Positions 7,512-13,410 are shown, numbered from the stretch's first letter. The stretch is DNA of 14,638 nt from a bacterium (GCA_027622355.1 JAQBZT010000035.1:1-14638); one strand, 5' to 3'. Notes: generated by a model from the letters alone, not told the origin. Made by a program: numbers and translations.

Positions 7512-7586
7512 GCGGGCGTAATTCAGGGGTAGAATGTCAGCTTCCCAAGCTGGACGTCGTGGGTTCGAATCCCATCGCCCGCTCCA
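7512..7586 (+). tRNA. tRNA-Gly, anticodon CCC, CCA encoded
   Basis: A complete cloverleaf. Acceptor GCGGGCG (7512-7518) pairs with CGCCCGC (7576-7582). The D stem is ATTC/GAAT. The anticodon stem is TCAGC/GCTGG with loop TTCCCAA, giving anticodon CCC. The variable loop is ACGTC. The T stem is GTGGG/CCCAT with loop TTCGAAT. Discriminator T7583 and CCA (7584-7586) are encoded. It reads GGG glycine codons and closely resembles Escherichia coli glyU-type tRNA-Gly. It sits just after the glycine-cleavage genes but has its own promoter. Confidence 0.97.
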
Positions 7587-7598
7587 GTTATCGTCTAT

Positions 7599-7628
7599 CC
7601 CGGCCATGGCCGGGTGAAGCGGTTTTTT
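7599..7628 (+). terminator. likely intrinsic terminator of tRNA-Gly
   Basis: A perfect palindrome, CCCGGCCATGGCCGGG (7599-7614), gives a 6-bp GC stem with a CATG loop. Six T residues follow at 7623-7628. The 8-base gap between stem and T-run is longer than ideal, so efficiency is uncertain. Confidence 0.5.
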
Positions 7629-7656
7629 CGCCCCCATCTCCAGCTTCCGGTGCGAC

Positions 7657-8496
7657 ATGAAAAACGCCGAGCGGCGCATGGCTGATCTTCACGTCCATTC
7701 GAGTGCATCCGACGGCTGCGACGCTCCCCGGCGCGTCATCGAGCGGGCGGCGGCTCTCGGTATCGCCGTCATCTCGCTGACGGATCACGACACGGTGGCC
7801 GGCCTGGCCGAAGGGCGCACAGAGGCCGCGCGCCGAGGAGTAACCTTCATTGATGGCATCGAGCTTTCCGCCATGCACGAAGGACGCCTGATCCACTTGC
7901 TGGGACATTTCATCGGTCCGGATTATTCGCCCCTGCTTGCGCAGACCGCGCGCTACGGGAACTTGCGGAAAGACCGGATGGACAAGATGATCGCGAAGCT
8001 CTGTGCGCTCGGGATTGCGATAGATGCGGCGGATTTTTACGCCCGCTACGGGGAGCGGAACGTCGGGCGCGGCCAGCTCTCCTCCTATTTGATGGAGAAG
8101 AAATTCTTCCCCACAAAGGAGGGGGTGTTTGCGAGTGTCCTGGGGCCGGAGGGGCCGGCCTATGTCAGCTTCGACATGCTGACGCCCGAGGCGGCGATCC
8201 GTCTCATCGCCGAGGCGGGTGGGGCCGCCACGTTCGCCCATCCCAATCTGAGCGGGGCGGATGATCTGATTCCCGCGATGGTCGAGGCGGGCCTCGCGGG
8301 GATCGAAACGGGCCATCCCTCCCAGGTTGAGAGCTCGCGGGCACACTACCGTGCGATCGCCCTGCGGCATGACCTGGTGGAAATGGGGGGCTCCGACTGC
8401 CACGGCGCGGTGCCCGGCCCCGAGCGCCTGGGGGAGCACTGCCTTCCGCTCGGCCGGGTAGAGGCGCTGCGCGCGCGGGCAGGGGTGTCCGCCTAG
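7657..8496 (+). CDS. PHP-domain metal-dependent phosphoesterase (RNase AM/TrpH-like)
   Basis: Predicted divalent-metal phosphoesterase of the family that includes Escherichia coli YciV (RNase AM, a 5'-3' exonuclease on short RNAs). It has 279 residues from the ATG at 7657. PHP motifs are in order: DLHVHSSASDG (His12, His14, Asp19), SLTDHDTV (Asp43, His44), GIELS (Glu69), LLGHFIG (His84), TFAHPNLSG (His195) and GGSDCHG (Asp247, His249). The insert region from about 100 to 175 ends in EGPAYV, as in YciV relatives. One departure: the block usually like GRxHLA reads GRGQLS, placing Gln140 at a common His position. A second ATG at 7678 gives MADLHVHS, close to the family N-terminus, and neither start has a strong ribosome binding site. 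Substrate cannot be read from sequence. Confidence 0.85.
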   Translation: MKNAERRMADLHVHSSASDGCDAPRRVIERAAALGIAVISLTDHDTVAGLAEGRTEAARRGVTFIDGIELSAMHEGRLIHLLGHFIGPDYSPLLAQTARYGNLRKDRMDKMIAKLCALGIAIDAADFYARYGERNVGRGQLSSYLMEKKFFPTKEGVFASVLGPEGPAYVSFDMLTPEAAIRLIAEAGGAATFAHPNLSGADDLIPAMVEAGLAGIETGHPSQVESSRAHYRAIALRHDLVEMGGSDCHGAVPGPERLGEHCLPLGRVEALRARAGVSA

Positions 8497-8501
8497 GCGG
8501 A
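8488..8501. repeat. 14-base perfect palindrome at the PHP gene end
   Basis: TCCGCCTAGGCGGA is a perfect palindrome containing the PHP stop codon TAG (8494-8496), 21 bases before the WYL regulator start. It could be an operator for that regulator or a short hairpin. It may equally be chance in GC-rich sequence. Confidence 0.3.
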
Positions 8502-8522
8502 AATCTTGGACGGGAGGGCCGG

Positions 8523-9602
8523 ATGGCACTTCGCGATCAGTTTCTCCGGAGGTGGCAGATTCTTCGGGTATTGGAGGGGAGCGGGAGCTGGACGGCGGCG
8601 GAGCTCCTCGATCAAATCGCCTCCAATGCGGGGCCCGCTCGGGGGAAAAAATCCCCGCAACTGTGGAGCCTTCGGACGCTGCAGCGCGACCTGAATCACC
8701 TGATCCGGGCCGGTTTTCCCGTCAAGGGGGTGCGGAAAGGGCAGAAGATGCGGTATTGTTTGGCCGAAGACTACCTGGCCTCGGTCCCTGGACCGTTTCG
8801 TCCCTCGCAGTGGGCGGCGCTCTACTACGGACTCAACGCCATGCGGGAGGTGCCTGGAAGTCCTCTCCGTGAAGAGCCGCTCGGGCCGAGTGTCAGCGAG
8901 CTGTTCGCCCGGCTGCGGGACATTGTTCCTCCCGCGCTCCGGGCCTACGCGGATGCCATCGAGGGGCGCTATGCCGGCGTCGTCGGCTCTCTTCGCGAGC
9001 AGAACCGCCTCAGACGGATCGCCGATGCCCTCGGCAAGGCTATCGAGGGGCGGCGGCCCGTGCGGTTGTTGGCTGCGGGTCCCCAGGGCCAGCGCCGGAG
9101 ATGGGGCCGGGTGGACCCTTACCTGGTCCGGTTTTTCGCCGGGGGGTTTTATCTCCTGGGCAGCGATTCGGCCACCGGGCGAATCGACGCTTGGCCGCTC
9201 GATGGGATAGGGTCTGTCAGGGTGGCCCCGGGCGCCTTCCAGATGCCACTCGGGATGGACCTCGAGGCGGCGCTGCAAGAGCGCGTGCGCCGGGCGCAGG
9301 GAGCGGGCGCCGAGGTGCGGATTCGGTTTACTTCGAGCGCCGCGGTACCCGCCATTGCCGCCTATCTGGAAGAGGCATTCGGCCCGGCGCGGGTGGTGCG
9401 CTCGCCGGGGCGCCGGGCGCGGGAAGTCATCGCCCAGGTGGCGGATATGGCCGGGTTTTGCCGCTGGCTGCTCTCCTTCGGGTCGGAGGCCGAGATCGTC
9501 TCTCCCCGGGAGGTCCGCCAGAAGATGGCGCAGGAGTTGGAAAGCGCTCTGGAGAGATACCGCAGGAGCGGGAACACTTCTTCCCGTTCGGGATCGGCTT
9601 GA
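8523..9602 (+). CDS. WYL-domain transcriptional regulator with N-terminal helix-turn-helix
   Basis: Predicted DNA-binding regulator that responds to a small ligand or nucleic acid through its WYL domain. It has 359 residues. An N-terminal winged helix (about 1-85) contains the recognition-helix-like SLRTLQRDLNHLIRAGFPV typical of DeoR/WYL regulators. A middle linker follows. The WYL domain (about 145-230) carries the core VDPYLVRFFAGGFYLLG, with Phe in place of the usual Trp of the W-Y-L motif, and ends WPLDGIGSV where RxFxLDRI is typical. The C-terminal WCX domain (about 255-345) reads VRIRFTSSAAVPAIAAYL. GGAGGG at 8513-8518 supports the start. The targets are unknown; it may act on its own operon (PHP, DUF507 genes, coaE). 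No nearby defence genes suggest a BrxR/CapW-type role. Confidence 0.85.
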   Translation: MALRDQFLRRWQILRVLEGSGSWTAAELLDQIASNAGPARGKKSPQLWSLRTLQRDLNHLIRAGFPVKGVRKGQKMRYCLAEDYLASVPGPFRPSQWAALYYGLNAMREVPGSPLREEPLGPSVSELFARLRDIVPPALRAYADAIEGRYAGVVGSLREQNRLRRIADALGKAIEGRRPVRLLAAGPQGQRRRWGRVDPYLVRFFAGGFYLLGSDSATGRIDAWPLDGIGSVRVAPGAFQMPLGMDLEAALQERVRRAQGAGAEVRIRFTSSAAVPAIAAYLEEAFGPARVVRSPGRRAREVIAQVADMAGFCRWLLSFGSEAEIVSPREVRQKMAQELESALERYRRSGNTSSRSGSA

Positions 9603-9626
9603 GCCGCTGAAGAAGGAGGGCCGAAC

Positions 9627-9911
9627 ATGCGTCTGCGGAAAGAGATGATCGAGAGAATTTCCGGGAGGATTATCGGACGTCTCGAAAAGCGCGAGCTCAT
9701 CGAACTTCTCGATACGCCGGCGGGCAGGCTTCAGGCGAGGCTCGCCAGCGTGATTGAGGAAGATATGATGGTCGAGGACCGCCTCAACGAAGAGGTGAAG
9801 GAAATTCTTCGCGATCACCAGGACGAGATGGACCAGGACAATATTGACTACAGCCGCTTGTTCACAATGATCAAGACCAAGCTCGCCCGCGAGCGCAATC
9901 TGGTGTTGTAA
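9627..9911 (+). CDS. DUF507 family protein, first copy
   Basis: Small soluble protein of 94 residues with no known function. It is predicted to be mainly helical and highly charged, with no signal peptide or membrane segment. The features that place it in DUF507 are the MRLRKEMIERISGRII start, an IEEDMMVEDRLNEEVKEIL block, and the C-terminal YSRLFTMIKTKLARE. AAGGAGG at 9613-9619 lies 7 bases before the ATG, a near-ideal ribosome binding site. It starts 24 bases after the WYL regulator and is followed after 31 bases by a second DUF507 gene with the same layout: an MxLxxExI start, the acidic (I/V)xxEVxxIL block near residue 55, and a C-terminal helix. The two are diverged, so the pair is an old duplication. 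Family members occur mainly in Deltaproteobacteria, Aquificae and related lineages. The role is not known. Confidence 0.85.
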   Translation: MRLRKEMIERISGRIIGRLEKRELIELLDTPAGRLQARLASVIEEDMMVEDRLNEEVKEILRDHQDEMDQDNIDYSRLFTMIKTKLARERNLVL

Positions 9912-9942
9912 CCGCTGCGGCTGGGGGGATGGGGGCCTCTCC

Positions 9943-10218
9943 ATGAAGTTGAACCGTGAAAAGATCAACCATTTGACCAATCTCATCGTCAAGGAATTGG
10001 AGCGGGCGGATGAGGTGGAGTTCCACGCCGACACGCAGGATATCCGCACGAACGTCTTTCGCGCGATTCACGATGAACTTGCGATAGACGATGAGATTGA
10101 CGAGGAAGTGCGCCGGATTCTCAGCAGCTACTCCAGCCGTCTCGCGGAAGGAACCCGCGACTGGGACATCCTCTACAACAAACACTACGAACAGGAAGCT
10201 CAAAGGCGCGGTCTTTAA
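9943..10218 (+). CDS. DUF507 family protein, second copy
   Basis: A 91-residue helical, charged protein of unknown function. It has MKLNREKINHLTNLIVKELE at the N-terminus, the acidic DDEIDEEVRRIL block at about residues 49-60, and RDWDILYNKHYEQEAQRRGL at the end. The arrangement matches the preceding gene, but few residues are identical, so the two probably have separate roles or form a heteromer. Upstream there is only a G-rich GGGGG stretch, weaker than the AAGGAGG of the first copy, so translation may be coupled or lower. The stop codon lies within a hairpin (10207-10230). coaE starts 52 bases downstream. The protein has no predicted catalytic motif, cysteine pair or nucleotide-binding loop that I can see. 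Confidence 0.82.
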   Translation: MKLNREKINHLTNLIVKELERADEVEFHADTQDIRTNVFRAIHDELAIDDEIDEEVRRILSSYSSRLAEGTRDWDILYNKHYEQEAQRRGL

Positions 10219-10230
10219 CGTAAAGACGCG
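10207..10230 (+). repeat. hairpin spanning the end of the second DUF507 gene
   Basis: GTCTTTA (10211-10217), loop ACG, TAAAGAC (10221-10227), extended outward by CGC/GCG past one bulged G at 10210, giving about 10 bp. The stop codon TAA is within it. There is no T-run, so it is more likely an mRNA-stabilising or processing hairpin than an intrinsic terminator. Confidence 0.45.
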
Positions 10231-10269
10231 GCGGCGTGATTCCCCTCTCGGCCCGGACGGAGTGAGATA

Positions 10270-10908
10270 GTGTTGCGCGTTGGGCTCACCGGTGGCATCG
10301 CCAGCGGCAAGAGCACCGTCAGCCGGATGCTGTCCGACCGGGGAGTGCCCCTCATCGACGCCGATCTGCTGGCCCGTGAATTGGTGGTGCCCGGAACAGA
10401 TGGCCTGGCCGAGGTGGCGGCTGCGTTCGGCAAGGACGTTTTGGCCGCGGACGGGACCCTGGACCGGAAAAAACTGGGCGCGCGCGTCTTCGCCGACCCG
10501 GAGGAGCGCAAGCGTCTTGAGGCGATCCTTCATCCGCGGATTCAGAAGGAGCAGCACCGCCGGCTCGATGTGCTCGAGGCGGCTGGAGCGGCCGCCTTCG
10601 CCGTGGTGGATGCGGCCGTCATGATCGAATCGGGCGGGTGGTCGCGGTTTGATGTCCTGGTGGTGGTCAACTGCACCGAGGCGCAGCAGCTTGAGCGGCT
10701 GATGGCGCGCGATGGGATTGGCTTGCTGGCCGCCCGCCACCGTCTTTTGTCGCAGATGCCTTTGGCGGAGAAGGTGAAACTGGCCGACCGCGTTGTCGAC
10801 AATAGCGGGACAATCGCCGAAACCGAAGCCCAGGTGGAGGAATTGGTGGCCTGGCTGGGGGAAATGGCCGCCACACAGGGCGGAGAAAAAAATGGCGAAG
10901 GGGATTGA
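10270..10908 (+). CDS. coaE: dephospho-CoA kinase
   Basis: Catalyses the last step of coenzyme A synthesis, ATP-dependent phosphorylation of the ribose 3'-OH of dephospho-CoA. The 212 residues match the family length. The N-terminal P-loop is GGIASGKS (residues 8-15), followed by the DAD motif (Asp30-Ala-Asp32) in LIDADLLARELV. The lid and CoA-site segments FADPEERKRLEAILHPRI and ADRVVDNSGT are both present. The start is GTG at 10270, supported by GGAG at 10259-10262; a TTG three bases later is less likely. A perfect -35-like TTGACA overlaps its stop codon and may belong to the next transcript. No unusual residues were seen. Confidence 0.95.
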   Translation: MLRVGLTGGIASGKSTVSRMLSDRGVPLIDADLLARELVVPGTDGLAEVAAAFGKDVLAADGTLDRKKLGARVFADPEERKRLEAILHPRIQKEQHRRLDVLEAAGAAAFAVVDAAVMIESGGWSRFDVLVVVNCTEAQQLERLMARDGIGLLAARHRLLSQMPLAEKVKLADRVVDNSGTIAETEAQVEELVAWLGEMAATQGGEKNGEGD

Positions 10909-10933
10909 CATGGACGGAGAAAAGACCCAATAT
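10905..10933 (+). promoter_or_regulatory. candidate promoter for the rho leader transcript
   Basis: A perfect -35 TTGACA (10905-10910) overlaps the coaE stop codon. At a 17-base spacing lies CAATAT (10928-10933), only 3/6 to TATAAT. If used, it gives a leader of about 440 bases before rho. Evidence is the -35 match alone. Confidence 0.35.
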
Positions 10934-11385
10934 TTCTCGTGTTCGTTGGATTACCCCTTTTCAACGCCCTGCGCAAGCCTCCTTGTTTCTTTATTTGGTG
11001 CGGTTCGAATCGGAGCTTGGCGATCTGCGATTCAGATAATCCCTGGCCTGTGAGTTGAAAAGCAACGCCCTTTCCCGGAGATTTATCGCAACGGAATGTT
11101 CATGAGAAAGGGTGCTGCCTTCCTGAGGAATTGATACGTTTCACGCCCGCAATCCTGACATCCAACTTTCGCAGTAGGACAAACCAAGATACAGAATGAT
11201 CGAGGTCAAGTTGCAGAAAATAAACCAAATCCTCCGCCCTTTGCGGGCGGATGTTCGCTACCTCGCTGCCGCCGCGAAGCGGGATGATAGGGGAAATATT
11301 CCCACAGGATCCGGGTTCGCCTCTCAGGCGGCGAATATAAAATCCCACCGAGTAACTTAGGAACCCAGAAAAGGAGAAGGAAGGA
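10909..11385 (+). other. 477-base non-coding stretch between coaE and rho
   Basis: No credible gene was seen; the longest open frames are short and lack family features. It is less G-rich than the coding regions. From 11131 to 11240 it has 31 C and 19 G by my count, a C-over-G stretch like those favoured by Rho. Simple hairpins are TCCGCCC/GGGCGGA (11233-11239 with 11245-11251), GGGAA/TTCCC (11291-11295 with 11299-11303) and TTCGCC/GGCGAA (11316-11321 with 11330-11335). A larger element is at 11038-11132. A 12-codon ORF at 11096-11134 (MFMRKGAAFLRN) has only a distant GGAG. The whole looks like a regulatory leader for rho. Confidence 0.5.
11038..11132 (+). ncRNA. candidate structured element in the rho leader
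   Basis: A closing stem AATCCCT (11038-11044) pairs with AGGAATT (11126-11132) with one C-A mismatch. GGC (11045-11047) pairs with GCC (11117-11119). GTTG/CAAC forms a small inner hairpin (11054-11057 with 11063-11066). CCCTTTC (11068-11074) pairs perfectly with GAAAGGG (11106-11112). It could be a cis-regulatory element or an independent small RNA. No conservation data are available. Confidence 0.3.
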
Positions 11386-12666
11386 ATGTCTGTCGCCTCC
11401 AAAGAACAAGAATTGAACCTGGCCGATCTGAAGCGGAAGACCATTCCGGAGTTGAACGATATTCTCAAGCAGCTCAACGTCGAGGGGGCCGGCGGTCTGC
11501 GCAAGCAGGATCTGATCTTCAAGATTCTCGAGGCCCAGACCGAAAAGGACAAAAACGGCCACATTTATGGAGAGGGCGTCCTCGAAATTCTCCCGGATGG
11601 CTTCGGGTTCCTTCGCTCTGTCGCCTACAACTATCTGCCGGGGCCGGACGATATCTACGTCTCCCCCAGCCAGATACGCCGGTTCGATCTGCGTACCGGC
11701 GACACCGTTAGCGGGCAAATCCGCCAGCCGAAAGAGGGCGAGCGCTATTTCGCCCTCTTGAAGGTGGAGCAGATCAACTTCGAGCCCCCCGAGGCGAGCA
11801 AGGACAAGGTCCTCTTCGATAATCTCACGCCCCTCTACCCCGACCGACGCATCAAGCAGGAGGTTCGGAACGGGACGGCGAGCATGCGGATTCTCGATCT
11901 GCTGGCCCCGATCGGCTTCGGCCAGCGCGGCCTCATCGTCGCGGCGCCGCGGACGGGTAAAACCATGCTCCTGCAGTCCATCGCCAAGAGCATCGCGACC
12001 AACCACCCGGATGTTCACCTCATCGTTCTGCTCATCGACGAGCGGCCCGAGGAGGTGACCGACATGCAGCGTACGGTGCAGGGCGAAGTTATCAGCTCGA
12101 CTTTCGATGAGCCGGCGACGCGCCACGTACAGGTGGCAGACATGGTGCTGGAGAAGGCCAAGCGCCTCGTCGAGCACAAGAAAGATGTCGTCATTCTGCT
12201 CGACTCGATCACCCGTCTCGCCCGCGCCCACAACACGATCATTTCCCCGAGCGGAAAGGTGCTCTCCGGCGGCGTGGACTCGAACGCCCTCCAGCGGCCC
12301 AAGCGCTTCTTCGGCGCGGCGCGCAATCTCGAGGAGGGCGGCAGCCTCACCATTCTGGCCACGGCGCTCGTCGAGACCGGAAGCCGGATGGACGATGTGA
12401 TCTTCGAGGAGTTCAAGGGCACCGGCAACATGGAAATTCATCTCGACCGGAAGCTCTCCGATAAGCGGATCTTCCCCTCGATCGACATCAACCACTCCGG
12501 CACGCGGAAGGAGGAACTCCTTCTCAACGAGCAGGAGCTCAACCGGGTCTGGGTGCTCCGCAAGGTGCTCCAGCCGCTCGGCGTGGTCGATTCGATGGAG
12601 CTTCTCCTCGAGAAGATTAGTGAAACCGAGACAAACGAGGTATTCCTCAGGTCAATGAACAGCTAG
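11386..12666 (+). CDS. rho: transcription termination factor Rho
   Basis: Hexameric RNA-dependent ATPase and helicase that ends transcription at Rho-dependent sites. It has 426 residues, normal for the family. The N-terminal SAP-like helical domain (about 10-50) is LNLADLKRKTIPELNDILKQ. The RNA-binding cold-shock-like domain (about 55-130) contains GVLEILPDGFGFLRS. The ATPase domain has Walker A AAPRTGKT with Lys192 and Walker B VVILLD ending at Asp273. Q-loop and R-loop regions such as SGGVDSNALQRPKRFFGAARN are intact. In Escherichia coli the loop reads APPKAGKT; here the Lys and Ala become Arg-Thr, a variation also seen in other phyla. The purine-rich run at 11371-11385, with AAGGAG 9 bases before the ATG, gives a strong start. 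The long upstream leader suggests autoregulation. Confidence 0.98.
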   Translation: MSVASKEQELNLADLKRKTIPELNDILKQLNVEGAGGLRKQDLIFKILEAQTEKDKNGHIYGEGVLEILPDGFGFLRSVAYNYLPGPDDIYVSPSQIRRFDLRTGDTVSGQIRQPKEGERYFALLKVEQINFEPPEASKDKVLFDNLTPLYPDRRIKQEVRNGTASMRILDLLAPIGFGQRGLIVAAPRTGKTMLLQSIAKSIATNHPDVHLIVLLIDERPEEVTDMQRTVQGEVISSTFDEPATRHVQVADMVLEKAKRLVEHKKDVVILLDSITRLARAHNTIISPSGKVLSGGVDSNALQRPKRFFGAARNLEEGGSLTILATALVETGSRMDDVIFEEFKGTGNMEIHLDRKLSDKRIFPSIDINHSGTRKEELLLNEQELNRVWVLRKVLQPLGVVDSMELLLEKISETETNEVFLRSMNS

Positions 12667-12707
12667 GTCCCAGGGCCGCGGGCCGGGCCCCAGCGGGGCG
12701 GCAGATA

Positions 12708-12746
12708 CGCCCATCCGGCTCCGGGGTGGACAGACGGGCGATTTTT
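12708..12746 (+). terminator. candidate intrinsic terminator after rho
   Basis: CGCCC (12708-12712) pairs with GGGCG (12736-12740) and is followed by A and five T residues (12742-12746). The intervening 23 bases contain a small CCGG-rich fold. A second AT-rich inverted repeat, GATTTTT/AAAAATC (12740-12746 with 12753-12759), overlaps the T-run. The stem is short, so this is tentative. Confidence 0.4.
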
Positions 12747-12755
12747 CCTTATAAA
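12727..12755 (+). promoter_or_regulatory. sigma70-type promoter for rpmE
   Basis: -35 TGGACA (12727-12732, 5/6), a 17-base spacer, -10 TATAAA (12750-12755, 5/6). Transcription would start near 12762, giving a 112-base leader. The promoter overlaps the rho terminator region. Confidence 0.65.
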
Positions 12756-12764
12756 AATCCCTTC

Positions 12765-12814
12765 TTCCCGGCCACTCCCGCGGGGACGCGGACTTGGCTG
12801 CGGGAATGCGGGAA
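12765..12814 (+). promoter_or_regulatory. nested double-stem element in the rpmE leader
   Basis: Outer stem: TTCCCG (12765-12770) with CGGGAA (12809-12814). Inner stem: TCCCGC (12776-12781) with GCGGGA (12800-12805). An asymmetric internal loop of 5 and 3 bases separates them. The 3' arms lie in a perfect tandem repeat, TGCGGGAA twice (12799-12806 and 12807-12814), so the pairings can also shift register. Ribosomal protein L31 leaders in several phyla are autoregulated, which makes this a plausible L31-binding site; that is inference. Confidence 0.5.
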
Positions 12815-12873
12815 AACCGGGGCGTGGGCAGGTCCAGAGGGGCCGAAAAAAACCCGCCGAGGAGCGAGATTTC

Positions 12874-13365
12874 ATGAAGACCGATATCCATCCCGAACTC
12901 CACGAGTGCACGGTCACGTGCAGTGGTTGCGGGACGACATTTATGACCCATTCCATCCGGTCGGAGGTCCGCATCGAGGTTTGCTCGAGTTGCCATCCCT
13001 TCTACACCGGCAAGCAGGCCCGCATTGTCGATACCGAAGGGCGGGTCGAGAAATTCGTGAAGAAGTTCGAAGGACAGGAGTCCCGGGTTTCCAAGCGCAA
13101 GCGCAAGATGGCCGCTGCCGATGCCGATCGCGAGGCCCGCGTGGAGCGCGAGCGCGCAGAAGTCACAAAACGCGCGGCCGAGGAGAAAACCCTGCGGGAG
13201 GAGGCCAAGAAAAAGCGCGCCGAAGAGCGTGCTGCCCGCAAGGCCGCCCAGGAAGCGGCTGCGGATGCCCCCGCCGTATCCGATGCGCCTGTCGCAGATG
13301 CTGCATCCCCGGCAGGGGCCCCGCCCCTGGCCGAAGCAGGTTCCGACACTCAGGCCGAATCCTAG
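12874..13365 (+). CDS. rpmE: 50S ribosomal protein L31, zinc-type, with long C-terminal extension
   Basis: Large-subunit protein at the central protuberance that helps bridge the subunits. Residues 1-70 are a clear L31: MKTDIHPELHECTVTCSGCG, then EVCSSCHPFYTGKQ and GRVEKFVKKF. Zinc ligands are Cys16, Cys19, Cys37 and Cys40, so it is the zinc-containing (C+) type, with an extra Cys12. Ordinary L31 is about 70 residues; this is 163. The added part first forms a highly charged, probably helical or coiled stretch (about 75-130, rich in Lys, Arg, Glu and Ala). It ends as an Ala/Pro-rich acidic, likely disordered tail (about 131-163). GAGGAG at 12859-12864 is 9 bases before the ATG. There is no frameshift evidence for a separate gene in the tail. 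Confidence 0.95.
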   Translation: MKTDIHPELHECTVTCSGCGTTFMTHSIRSEVRIEVCSSCHPFYTGKQARIVDTEGRVEKFVKKFEGQESRVSKRKRKMAAADADREARVERERAEVTKRAAEEKTLREEAKKKRAEERAARKAAQEAAADAPAVSDAPVADAASPAGAPPLAEAGSDTQAES

Positions 13366-13377
13366 TCCCACCTGAGA

Positions 13378-13394
13378 CCCTGCCGCCTGCAGGG
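13378..13394 (+). repeat. hairpin adjoining the prfA ribosome binding site
   Basis: CCCTGC (13378-13383), loop CGCCT, GCAGGG (13389-13394). The 3' arm includes the first G residues of the prfA Shine-Dalgarno run (13392-13399), so folding could partly hide it. Confidence 0.35.
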
Positions 13395-13410
13395 GGGAGT
13401 GTCTTGGGCC

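Noticed and set aside
8493..10049. Minus-strand open frame of about 518 codons opposite the WYL and first DUF507 genes
   Set aside because: It overlaps well-supported + strand genes; the composition is typical of antisense shadows.
11038..11132. 6S RNA in the rho leader
   Set aside because: Parts of the sequence (CCCTG, a small hairpin, GGGTGCTGCC) recall 6S, but the foldable unit is only about 95 bases and lacks a symmetric central bubble and a long terminal stem.
11096..11134. 12-codon ORF as a rhoL-like leader peptide
   Set aside because: The nearest GGAG is 15 bases away, the peptide has no similarity to known leaders, and such short ORFs arise often by chance.
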